This document shows, in pieces, positions 49,901 through 61,900 of a stretch of 64,000 bases of DNA. Positions within the stretch are counted from its first letter, which is position 1. Each line of letters begins with the position of its first letter. A program made the position numbers and the translations under genes. The stretch spans positions 23,451,163 through 23,515,162 of the forward strand of contig JAMKCF010000006.1 of NCBI GenBank assembly GCA_023634235.1, read 5' to 3'. The stretch comes from Pisaster brevispinus. Taxonomy: Eukaryota > Echinodermata > Asteroidea > Forcipulatida > Asteriidae. The notes below the pieces were generated by a model. The model had not been told where the DNA came from, made no database searches, and saw only the letters and a list, made by a program, of their open reading frames with translations.

Positions 49901-51470
49901 GTCTAGGTGACTTGGAAAGCATTTTTTGCATAATTAGTATTGTAATTATTTCTAGATCAACGGCAATCAAGATGCATTATTTTTCCTTTACTAAGCATTG
50001 GATATTCAAGGGAATTTTTGTTTTGATAAAAGAAAATTCCATCTTAAATTAAATTTAAACATTTTTTAACCTTTGTGCTGTTTATTCTTCTTATTATTGC
50101 TGTTTGTGTGTTGAAGATGCATTTGTAGCTTTAGGCATATTTAGATCTAATTCTCTGTGCTACAGTTTTTGAGACCAGCTAAATTATTAGGGGAAAACAG
50201 TAACATGGATTGTTTGGGGTTAGTGGTTTTATTTTGGGTCTTTGGGTAAGACATCTTCCCTTGTTGAATGCTGTGGATCTTTTCCCCACATTAAAACTTG
50301 AAATTCACATTCGGTGTAAGAACGAAAACCTAAACCAGTTTAACAAATTAGTAAACTAAGCAATGTTTCATTACAGTGCTTGCCACACAGAGGCGTTAGG
50401 GTAAAACCAAAATCATCTTAAAAGTATTGTGAATTTAAACCAGTGAAATGGTTTAGTGAATGTTATCCATTACCATTAGTTTGTAATGAAACTCACAATG
50501 AAACGAGAAATCCTTGAAAAAAAAATAGATTAATGAATTTAAACCAATTAAATAGTTGAGTGAATTTAAACCAGTTAAATAGTTTAGCGAATTTAAACCA
50601 ATTAAATAGTTGAGTGAATTTAAACCAGTTAAAAAGTTGAGTGAATTTGAACCAGTTATGTAAACTCATTTTTGTAAGTACATGTATTGTTATTGTTGCT
50701 ATTGTTAAATGTACATATATTAACCCCTGACAGGAAAAGTAGGGGTACCATTTGTGTCATGCTACAGCGCATCCAAGTTCGCCCTCCACGGTTTCTTTGA
50801 TGCACTCCGGCAAGAGTTGCAGTTACAGAACGCAAATTTATCAATTTCTACTTTTGTAATTGGTAAGTAAATCCTGTGCAATGCACATGTATTGTCCTTT
50901 TAACATTTCCATGTCATGATTTAGCCAGAAGTCAGAAACTGCTTATTTACATCTTCATGTTTATTCGAAAGAAGGCCAAAACTTTTTAAAAGTCAACAAG
51001 GCACCCATTGTCATTAGAGTGACAATGATAAGGACATTCCAAAGTCTGTATCTTCATATTATTATGCACCATTTTGAACCTCTCTGTTTATAAAGCAAAC
51101 AAAAAAAACCCGAAATATTCCATTGTGAGTATCTTTGTTTGAGAATTGTAAGATCTATTGTGCTGTTTACTTTACAAGTGTTGATGTGTTTTTCTAACTA
51201 GGTTCCATTGACACTCCAAATGCAAGAGAATTTTCTAAAGAAGTAATGGGTAACAATTTATTCCTCACAACGTCCTCATCCACCGCATATCGTATTATGA
51301 CTGGGACTTCTAACCGTGAGAGAGAAGTATTTTACCCGTGGTATGAAACTCGACCAATGCTTCTACTTCGAGATGTTGCTCCTTCATTTGTGGAGCTTGT
51401 AGTTAAACTCACAATGAAACAAGAAATCCGTGAAAAAGTCTTAAAGGAACCTCAATTTTTTAAAACATAA
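46963..51470 (+). CDS. 11beta-HSD-like SDR, complete
   Basis: A short-chain dehydrogenase of the HSD11B1/HSD11B1L clade: NAD(P)(H)-dependent reductase or oxidase, ER-anchored by an N-terminal helix. The true substrate in invertebrates is uncertain. Exons: 46963-47038, 48024-48154, 48498-48692, 49359-49461, 50734-50862, 51202-51470; sum 903 bp, 300 residues, all joins in phase. Seen: the hydrophobic anchor YVILIIAVYIGFQL at 7-20; the cofactor motif TGASTGIG at 36-43; LNHITN at 114-119, a signature of the 11beta-HSD group; and the catalytic tetrad N139, S166, Y179, K183 in YSASK, all intact. Arg62-Arg63 after the second strand would favour NADPH. The first Met is chosen because it directly precedes the anchor. 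A MITE lies just upstream. Confidence 0.93.
49590..49930 (+). mobile_element. LINE-like C-terminal relic
   Basis: In intron 4 of the dehydrogenase. Read across one frameshift it gives LYLWNG... then SADTLELFYFTSLETHLFEN, which follows the pattern ALWNSLP...LDTFK..LKTHLF common at the C-terminus of animal non-LTR reverse transcriptases. A tail TACAGCACTTTGTGATG is also typical of such 3' ends. No RT core remains. Confidence 0.42.
50481..50521 (+). pseudogene. Copy of a terminal-exon segment in intron 5
   Basis: By eye 37 of 41 bases match 51397-51437 in the last exon of the same gene (the coding stretch VKLTMKQEIREK). It sits in the preceding intron, same strand, with no splice sites of its own. 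It is either a partial tandem duplication or a remnant of an older exon copy. Confidence 0.7.
50534..50660. repeat. 27-bp tandem repeat, ~4.6 copies
   Basis: Unit TGAATTTAAACCAGTTAAAT plus AGTTGAG, in intron 5 of the dehydrogenase. An isolated earlier unit lies at 50430-50456, on the other side of the exon-like segment at 50481-50521. Confidence 0.9.
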
Positions 51471-52178
51471 AGGTTTGTCAAAACGTTTGTATGATTTGAT
51501 GAATTATAATACTAATTGTTCAGTCCAATTTCTTACCAAACTTGAATAGACTGACAATACTCTATTGTGGTTCATGTCTTGACAAACGGATTTTGAAAAA
51601 GAAAGAAAAAACAAACATTTAAAACTGATTGCAGGGATTTTTTTTAATTAAATGGGAGATGAATTTTCAACAAAGTTAAATATTTTGTGTGCCGTACCTT
51701 GGTTGTATGAAATGCTCGAGAAACTTGTATAGTTATTTGTGTACAAACATTTATAACATTTGTATGAACAAGTTGATATGAAAATATGTATAGATTGAGA
51801 ACAATCTTTTACAATCGTGGAATGTAATTATTATCTCACTTGCTCACTTGATGTTACCCTTAACCACCCCAAACACGTCCTAAAAACTGACTTAAATGTG
51901 TACCAGTCTGGTTTGCTACATGTCCAGTATACATAACTTACCAATAATGACACTGCAGAAAAATGCCTTCTAAAAATAGGCAGTAAATCTGTGGAAAAGG
52001 TTCCAACTGATTAATTAAAGAAACAAATGGATCATCATTATTTGAGTTTTATTTATTTGATTTCATTTTTTTGTTCTTGGTTTTTGTTTTAAACGGGAAG
52101 AAAGTTTTTCTATCTATTATCCCTTTATTTTAGATCATCCAGTGTTGCCCATCAATTTCAAGGTTACCCTGCCCTCCC

Positions 52179-52207
52179 AGGCGTCAGTTATTTTATAACT
52201 GACGCCT
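52179..52207. repeat. Perfect 13-bp hairpin
   Basis: AGGCGTCAGTTAT, loop TTT, then the exact reverse complement. It lies about 700 bp past the dehydrogenase stop. Confidence 0.9.
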
Positions 52208-52754
52208 TGTAACAACGCATATGAGAGGCCGCTACAAAGCACAAATTTCAAAGTGGCAGTTGTGTTGTGACCCACGAAGTCAAACTTCGCAAGGGCTCGA
52301 ATGCAATGATGACGTATTGAATCAAGACTAACTAATAACTTTGGACACCGACAACTAAAAACATTACTCCCCACTCAAGTGTTGCTGTTGTGATTATCTA
52401 ACATGTGCTTTAATATATATCTAGTAATAATGATGCAAAATGGTGGTACTCATGATATATTTTATCTCTGTAAAATGTCTAAAATCCACAAAACTTCAAA
52501 CGGTTTCATTCCTCCCTTTGTAAGATAGCAATAACATGTGTTTCAGACAAGTAAAAGTGGTAATGGGGGCGTTCTATTTAAGCATTAAGGAAATTATTAT
52601 TATTATTATTGAACTTGACTTAAGAGTGGTAATGAGGTGCCTTTTGAACCGTTGTGTGGAGTGTTATTATTTATCTTGGGCATAACAATTTCCCAAAGTC
52701 AATTAAAAGTTTTTGAAACGCAGAATGAAATGACAGATTTTCCTTTAATCGCAA

Positions 52755-52877
52755 CATTGTGTGGGATTTTGTTTACTTCGTGAACTAACGCGGTCCACCA
52801 TTTTGTGGAGTCAAAAAGGTGGTTCCACAAAATGGCGAACCGTGTTATTTCACGAATTAAAAGGAAAACCACACAAT
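52755..52877. mobile_element. Fold-back MITE-like palindrome
   Basis: Two arms of about 55 bp are imperfect reverse complements (ATTGTGTGG...TTCGTGAA...CCATTTTGTGGA on each side) around a short centre. Non-coding. No clear target duplication. Confidence 0.75.
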
Positions 52878-53750
52878 TTCGAGGGATATTTGTGCGGATC
52901 ATTATGTACCATTTTTAAAACAATTTTCAACCATTATTACTCATTTCATAACAAACGCTTTTTATAGCCCCAAAGCGCCCAATCCGAAGGCAATTTGTTC
53001 CTTAATAGGCGATGATAACAAGAATAATAGAGATAGTACGGAAGTGACGATTACAGAGACACTAAATGGGTTTATGATGATGATCGATATAATTAACAGT
53101 TGTGAAATTACTGGTTATGATGATGGAAACGTTACCACGATCTCCAACTAGAGTTTTTCATCATGGCGCAGCTAATTTGATCATCGCACTCTTGACAGCG
53201 ATAAAGAACTTCGTTTGTGTCTGTGTATATTTAATAAGCCAAATACATAATTGCAGTGCTGGCGAAACGAGTCTACGCACATAAAATATATACATGTAAA
53301 TCGAAAGCGTAGGTCTGTTTTTTAAAACCTTATCAATAAACATAAGTTCTTGTTTCTTGCTACACATTTCATAAATTATTAGTAGTACATGTACAACGAG
53401 GTTCTAGGTGGCAAACTGAAAATGTTGTTTTTGGGTTTTTTTTTTCAGTGGCAAGTTGCCTGTTAAATAGTTTTTTTTAAATCAGTTCTTTATCTTTTGT
53501 ATTTTTGTTCGGCCTACATTCAACAAAATTTGTTTCTGGCAGTGGGCAAGCATTATGTACCAAGTGTGGACCTGAGAACAAAAGAGGTCCTCACCATGTT
53601 TGAAACACCAAGTGGACTTACACGCGTCCACACAGTTGACTTAAACGCGTCCACACAGTGTCTTCACTATTGTTGAAAAATATCTTCTTTTTTTCTTAAG
53701 TGCACAGAACAAAGGAATATTCCCAGAGTGTATGACACACACAGTGTGTG

Positions 53751-53929
53751 GGTGTGTGCCCTTACACATGCCAACTTACGGGGTACTTTTAACAATGGAA
53801 CAATGGACCCCACAAGGCAATTTCAATAGGAACAATAGGGCCCCACAAGGGAATTCTTTAGAAAAGGGAACAATAGAACAACAATAGCAGTACCCCACAA
53901 ACCGGATCCGTAAGGTTGGGTGTGTGTGT
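53751..53929 (+). mobile_element. MITE family 1, copy B
   Basis: Same element as 40574-40756 in the same orientation. The stretch 53770-53918 appears identical to copy A base for base, while the flanking GT-rich ends differ. It is followed by a GT run. Confidence 0.85.
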
Positions 53930-54632
53930 TACACGTTGCATGTGTAATATCAACACATAATTCACTTTGATCTTTTTGAAATTCTCCAACAGTATCGTTC
54001 TGTGGCGTAGCTTAGGAGGTAGTTGGGAAATAAATTGAGCCTTAAAGCGATGTATGGTATGGGCTTTGGGTCTCTTGTAATACGAAATGAAACACCAATA
54101 TAATGTACAGAGCAATTAACAATATTCCCTTCCATTTATATATTTTTCAATATGAATTAGTATTTACAAATAATAACAAACACTTTAAATCCGCAGGCTC
54201 CAGCCCTCTCCATCCTCTTCCATTACTTGCCACAGTTTTCATTTTAAAATACAAAGGACAAATTACTGATTTACCTGATTGATTGATAGTTACGATAAAT
54301 AATAGAAACATGAATATTTAATGAACACGACAAATTTCACATACTTGCGAAAAATTACAAACTACATGTGTGTATAGAACTAATAGGAAGGCAAGGTGGT
54401 GACGTAATTTAGAGAGATAGATGTATTAGTTGTGGTAATGCGGTTCCAGTAAGTCCTGCATTCGTAAAGTTACAGTGTTTCAAACATTTAAACTGAAGTG
54501 AACTTTATGTAACATGATTAGTGTCGGTTATTGGAAAGGTGCGATTTTATTATTACACACTATTATATTCAGTGCAAAGTCAGTAGTAACACGTAGACAA
54601 CGTTTCCTTTCCATCTTCTAGGATCAGATATT

Positions 54633-55912
54633 TTATCCTTTCTCCCCTAGCAACCAGTAAGTCGTCTGTTTTCCTTTTCCCTGTAAGTGATTGAAGAATT
54701 ATATAATAATAATATGTCGCGGAAATGTTGTTGATTACTGTTCATTGTGAACATTCATCATTAAACCATACAGTATAATAAATTACTACCTCGCTGCAAG
54801 TCAGCTTCTATCAAACATCCAAACTCACCTTCATTTCAATTTCTCCTCGACATAGAATATCAAACTCGTTGAATTCCTTGAGAATCTTGTCGGTTGAACA
54901 GCTGATGTGAATCTTGAGAGCTACACAAACAATATTTAAAAAGTATAGAAACGTTTAGTTCTTATTGATCAAAATATCTTGAAATTTTTGGGCGCTACAG
55001 GCATTACTTCCTCAAACACCACAGACACACTTATTTGCTTACCTTCTCCATTGGATTCCATTCTGGACGCTGTGTTTACGGTATCACCAAACAGACAATA
55101 TCGAGGCATCTTCAGACCAACCACTCCAGCCACACAAGGTCCTGAAATAGTTCGTCAACCAAAGAAAATAACCCATCACCCAGCATACTTTTCATTTGTT
55201 AATGGTGAGTTAATAGATACAATGACCACAGAATTTACCAGTGTAATGATAATTTACGACAGTTGGATGTTATCTTAATTTCCCAAACCTACCTGAATGT
55301 ACACCAGCCCGAAGAAGAAGCTTGTGATCAGGTCTATGCCTGACCTTAAATGACCCCACAGCTTCTAGTAAAGCTAGTGACATCTTGGCTATTTCTTTAG
55401 CATGTTTGTCTCCATTACGGATGGGTAGTCCAGACACCACCATGTATGCATCACCTATAGTTTCAACCTAGCAAGGATGTCAGAAGACCCAGCGTTAGAT
55501 CCTCTTCATTTCTATATTCATTGTCAAACTTTATAATCGAACTGATGCAATTGATCCTTACCTTGTAAACGTCAAAGTGGCAAATGATTCCATCAAAACA
55601 GGTATATAGGTCGTTCAACAGAGCCACCACCTTTTGAAAATGATGCACATGTTTGTTAAAGTAAGTTACGTCAGATGCATTATTGCACACGTAAAGCAAA
55701 TACAGAACAACCATTACCCGATTGGATATACCACGTGCAGACTGATTAGTATACACAAATGAATGTACAGTAAAATGTTTTTTTCTACCTGCATAGGCGT
55801 GCTGCTAGAAGACAGTGCAGTGAAACCGACAATGTCACTGAAAAAGATGGTCACATTGTCGTATGTCTCTGGGTGAACTGCAGATCCTACTTTCAGTTGG
55901 TCGGCAACAGAC
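54633..55912 (-). CDS. Class III guanylyl cyclase catalytic exons
   Basis: Six exons (55789-55912, 55562-55630, 55293-55467, 55043-55141, 54829-54920, 54633-54680). Both metal-binding aspartates are present ([11 protein letters not shown] and [12 protein letters not shown]). Guanine-selecting Glu and Cys are present ([15 protein letters not shown]), as are the transition-state Asn and Arg (NTASRMES). It should be an active homodimeric guanylyl cyclase. Confidence 0.95.
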
Positions 55913-58900
55913 CTGCAAAGAAAAATCAAACTCAGATGGACAATGGAAATAAAATGGCATGGCATTTCTGTTTAGACAAGTCCCTCAATATTTACATGCG
56001 TTTTCTTGACAAAAAATAAACTTAAGGATGCAAAAAGACCTACTTTGGCAGAACTTCATAAAGGAGAGTCTCGGCTCTCTTTTTCTCTTCCAAGAAGGCA
56101 GAGGTTCTCTCCTCCACAAGACCTTCGAGGTTGCTGGCGTAGAACTCCATACGAGACAATAGGTTGTCCATGATACCTCCAGACACATTCCTATAATGGG
56201 AAATATCAACGTGGTCACGATATCAAGGAACACGTACATCGGTGTCTAAAAGATGACTAATCGTAACTACAACGTACAAATTCCATTTCCATAGTTGTAG
56301 TTTGGTTTTTGAAGTTAAACTACTTACTTGAAGATTTTCTTCAAGCTTGACAGTAGCTCATCAACAGAGGGCCGCTCCTCTGGTAGTTCATGCCAACACT
56401 GTCCCATAATGGAATGCATCTCTGGGCTACAGGCATCAGTTGGGACGTGAGGACGGAAAGGCTGAGGTAATTTAGCAGCAAGCTTTTCCAAAATAACTGC
56501 GTGGAGGAACATAAAGTACACAACGAATTAACAATAAATTGTTTCTATGCTTTACTTTACATGGATCCGTACAAAATCGAGGCTGACATGCAAAGTGCTA
56601 ACCTTTGACATCTACGTCATTCTTGCGCTCCGTTTCAAAGGGCAATCCCCTCATCACTACCTCCTGCATGATGATGCCAACAGCATAAATGTCGCCCTCT
56701 TTGGTCAGTGGATTGTTCGGGTTTCTCAGTTGTTCTGGGGCTTTACATAGCAGCTCTGTAAAATGAATAAAATATACACTCTAAAAACTCCTGTGTCAGA
56801 ATTAACCTGGTCTCGGATCGGGGGTGGAGCTGACCCATTTCTGGGTCAGTGTGACCCTGTGTCAAAATGAACCAGAATGGGTCAAACTGATGCAGAATCC
56901 AGCTGAAATCCCAGCTTAACAAGCTTTAGCGTCAGCCTGACCCAGAAACTAGTCTGGTCCTTTGGGTCCCAGAATCCGGGTCAATTCTGACCATATATAT
57001 GGGAGTTTTTAGAGTGTAGTCAAGTGAAAAGCTTTTTCTGATTTAAAGATTGGTAAAGTTGTGACTCCAACGACTCACTCTGGAAAATGAAATTGAATTA
57101 TTGTGTCCAATTGTCTCAATGTGTTTACCAACACACAATCTCGGGGTTGGATGGTTGTACAGTGACAATGATGAGTCTTATTCAATAATTCGTCTTGATG
57201 TGTGCAATATTGTTATTAAAACCTTCTTCTAAAGATTCCTTACTTTTCATCTTAGTCTGACTGTCGTTGTCCTCAGATGAAGTGTCTCTAAAAGCATGAA
57301 GTCCAAAGTCAGTAAGTTTGACAACAAAACGGGTGTCCACTACACAGTTAGATGAGCGCATTCTACCATGAACACCAAGCTCACTGTGATGAAGAAAACT
57401 CAATCCCTACATGAATGAAACAAACGAGAGTGTCGAGTTAGGCCTATTGATTAATTATCAATTGAAATATGGTATACTCGGCCTTAAATTACACACACCA
57501 TAAGCACCCTCGACCAACTCGACTAAAGATGGCACACGGCAATTCAAACCATCGTTATTACCTTGATGATATCGATGAGGAGGGAGCTCTTGAAATCCCA
57601 ATCCAACTTCAATGCGTCATTTTCTAGAATATCCTGAGGAGTTAAAACGTCAATTATTAGAATATAGAGACACAGAATGTTCATACTGCTCTAAATTGTA
57701 GAAAGGTGTTTTAAAGTGATTGGGCAATGAAACCATCCAAAGTCCCAAACTAATGAATTCCTCGTTTGCTAATATTTGTCCTTTCATCCAGGCAACAATC
57801 TTCTTGAGGGTCGGTTTTTATGTATAACGCATTTGATATTTGAATATTATTTTCTCTAACCTGTAGACTTCCTTTGGGGCAATACTCGGTAATGATCACG
57901 TGTTCGTTTTCATCATATCCATCAATACATGCACCAATGAATCGGACAAGGTTGCTATGCTCAAGACGGCGTAACTGTCAATCAAATTCAAGTAGAAAGA
58001 CGTATTTTAAAAGTGGCAGTCTCAACAAGAGTAAGAACAAGATGTGTGAGAGAAAATCATGTTAGAAAGTTTTCCGATTCTCCTTTCCAGTGAATCAACT
58101 GATGTTAATCTACAAAAGAGGATACTCATAAAACAAGTTCATACAAATTTCAGTGTGTGAAGCAACTGCATAATATTGTGGAACAATACAACAGTACTTA
58201 CATTACGGAACTCCAGTAGTACTTTTCTATCCAGGTCTATCTTGGTTGTATTCATTTGTTTAAGGGCCACCATTCGACCCTAATGGATGCAAACAAAGAA
58301 ATATGTTTACTACAGATAGAGGAAAACTCAATAAATAAGGAGAAAAAAACCTAACCAACTATGAGACCCATAGACCAAGATGTACCAAACACCATACTGT
58401 CTCACATAAAGGGACAGGAAACTCAAAAACCAGCCACAGAGCACGGGACCACGACACCAACAGACCAATATGCTCAAATGGTGACCTAATCGTCGTGAGA
58501 CATATACACGGTCTATTAAATGCCTATCATTACAACGAGAGAGCACCCCATTCATTGATATTGTTGATCAGTATCCTGAAGGCAATTGATTTCAAATCAT
58601 CGGTTACAACACTTCAAATCACTGCCTAAATAATTGAAAGTTTTCTGCGTTTTTTTTTTTTTTTTTTTTTGGAGGGGTTTCAAAGGGAATAGTGTAATTA
58701 GCCATTTCATCATTGTTTATGCTTCACTTGTAGAGGTCAAATGTCACGACACTTGCGCAGATTCTCGCACAGTGTCCAGGAACTACCGAAATGCCTTTGA
58801 AAGCAACCGCATACATGTATTTATTTCAATTAATCCCTAATACTCATATAATTTTACCTCGTATTGAGCGACCTTGGTGAATATTTGTCGCTGGTTATTA

Positions 58901-61900
58901 GCCTCTGTCATAGAGCCAGTCTGAAAACAAAAGAACAATACACATCTAGAGTGAGCGCATCTCTGCATGGTCTGTATGTGACAAACACAAACGTGTAGAA
59001 TGAGCACATTCGCATGGTTTGGGTGACAAACAACAAATATATAGAATAAGCACATCTGCCTGGTCTATGTGTGATATTCAATTGCTGTTGTAGACGTAAA
59101 TCTTTACTGAGATGTTACTAATCTTTGAAACACTAGGGTTTACTGGATTACCCTTTTACTTTAAATACTACATTGGCACATCAGTTTAAACACATGAATA
59201 ACAAATTTGTTAGGACCTACATGACGGCTTTTCTGGACTGATAAATAAACACATTAGTTCCTACCATTGACAGGGAACGTATTGAAGATGAAATGGATCG
59301 GAAAACATGATTGAAAATCAAATCTTCATAGCGGATTTTCCAAGACATGTTCATCAACTCCGAATTCAGTTTCATTTTCCTGCAGAGAAAGCAAAATCCT
59401 TGTTTGTTAGTGCTTATGTTTATCAATTGATTTGTCAGTCTTGCAAGTCCCAGTTGACAACAGCCATAAGAGAAGGTTGTCACAGTCCTGCATGGGAGCT
59501 AATGCATAACATTGTGATTTATTCGTAAACGGGTATAGTTACTTCTCGGGCACGTGCAGGTAGGTATAGCATAGATATACATTTTACTGTGTAAATTTCA
59601 ACCAAACAGTCACATTCATTAGTTACCATGACTGAAATTTGTGAACACAATTATCTTCGTGCAATTCTACTGCTCTCTCTTTTCTTTCGTTTTAAAAAAG
59701 AAGAAGATACGAATCAATAAACCCAGATAGATTCTGATAGCAGGAGTAATCCCAGCTCACTTTGATCATTACGATTTACCTGTAGACAAAAAGCATGCCA
59801 CATGCCGAGGCGATCACCACACATGCAGCTATGATGGATGATACCAGGACCAAGGTGTTATCATCTGTTTAAAATACATTTTTAAAAACTAGGTTTGAGG
59901 TTTTCAATTTTTTTTATTAGTTATGGAACTCTCACAAGCTCCTCCGTTTTCTCAAATCAAGAGGCAATTGGGAATCAATCACGGAGTTGAACCGACTGTT
60001 GCTTCTTGAGATCTCAGTGCTATAAACAGATTGAAGAACAGGCGTCTAAAGAGGGTTTCCTATGCGTGGGGAAGGGGGTGAGTGTGGGTCTTGACTAGTT
60101 TGTTGCGTAAAGCAACCTTGTCTTGTGTCATTGAGCTTTACTCAACAATTTATATTTACCTGAAGATGATGCTGCGTCTTGAAGTCTTTATATTAAATTG
60201 TGTAAATGACGTTCTAGGGTATCAAAGGAAACCAAGGAAAAGTTTAAACTTATTGTACCTGCGTCTTGACATTCTGGATTCTCGTTGTAAAATCCGCAGC
60301 GTGGAGTGTCAGGTGGTGCACTGCCGTCTTCTCTCCCATGCCATACGATATCTTGATACCATTGGATTGTATTGGACACTCCATAATAGTCAGCAACCAC
60401 CTTCATAGAAAGGCAAGATAAATCAAACAGTATGACATTGGAACCAGTCAACACATTCTGACATGATTGTAACTGAGGGTAAAAACTCGACTCCTTTTCA
60501 TTGTATTTACTGATTCCTCATACACCATTGAGCATTGACCAACCTCGAACACACCGTTCTCAGTGTCTGTCATATCCCATAGAGAATACACTGCAACTCG
60601 GTCGCCTTTTTCTGTGATAGAAACTTCACCGGCAATACCTGAGGTAGAATCAAACCTCAGAGATTAAAATTAAACAGTAAAAAAAAATATATAGGCCTAT
60701 ATAAACCCCCTGTTTGTAAATTTACAACTCTGATTGGCTATATTTCCCCGCTTTTTTCTGGATACTCTCCCTTAATCCTTTGCTCCTCTTTTTGCTATAA
60801 ATGAATATGTTTGTGTTTGTTCTTGTTTATGCTTCTGACGAAGGTCCGGTTTGGATCAAAAGCTAAGGCCATCTCCCTTACTAATTTTATATTAAGGTAT
60901 TGTGCATTTCCTTTTTGGGTCAGTGAAAATAGAAGATGCACGTCACCTGGCTTGTATCCAATGTCCTTATTTTTCGAATGAGTTTTCGGTTCTGAAGACC
61001 TACCTAACGGTATCATCGAACATCCTTTAATAGCAACATAAGCCTCGACATTGTTTGTTCTTGCTTTTCTGTAAACACAATAAAAAATTCGCCCTCCAAA
61101 CTACTGTATTATTACCAGATAAAACCGCATCGATACGTAGTACGTGATTTACCTTGAAATGTACGATTCCACATCTTGTCTCTCAGAGCCAGACCATCCC
61201 GGATGTCTCCTCCTTCATGTAGTGTCTCATTAATGGCCAGAGAATATAAGATTAAAGCATCATGGAAAGATGTAGCAAAGAAGTTGACCTGAATATGAAA
61301 GACAACAAGTGGAAGTCAATAGTAAGTCAATTCCAACAGTTCCTGGAACTGAAAAGAAAAGATCAACTCAGACAACTTAAAGAAGGTTACGTAGGCACGT
61401 CGCTTTAATTACTTGCTTATAACAATAAAATACTGCTGGAAGAGTACGTGTGTTTGACCCACCGGGCACAGTTACAAAACTAATAACACGGCGTCAGCAC
61501 GTGTACTGCAGCTGCATTAAGAGCGACTTTTTTTATTAATACAAAATACTGTGAAATTTATTTTTATTATAGGCTTGCAACTGTTTGACATCATTCTTAA
61601 TTGTCCCTTTGGAGTGTTCCAAGATTCAGGTAAAAAAAATAAATAAATAAATAAATTATTTATTTATACATTTTTGTTTTTTGCGTTTGGCTTTCCCAAT
61701 AGATTACATAAGAAAACCACGTAGTTAAATAGGATTATTTGTTATTTGTTTTACCAAAATAAAATTTGGGGGCAGTATTTTCTAAGGTTATCAAATGAAA
61801 TTATCTAAAATGCAATGGAGTGGGACTATCTGGAATTTGAGAGAGTTATGCACTAATTAGTGATTTGCTGAGACAGTTACAGTACACTTGCTTCATTAGA

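Larger units (their letters stand above)
51471..54632. other. Region between convergent gene 3' ends
   Basis: The dehydrogenase (plus) and the cyclase (minus) end facing this 3.2-kb spacer, so it holds both 3' untranslated regions. I did not find a clean AATAAA for the dehydrogenase. Structures present: a perfect hairpin (52179-52207), a fold-back element (52755-52877), a two-copy 23-bp repeat around 53611-53658 and MITE copy B (53751-53929). No further gene is supported. Confidence 0.5.
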
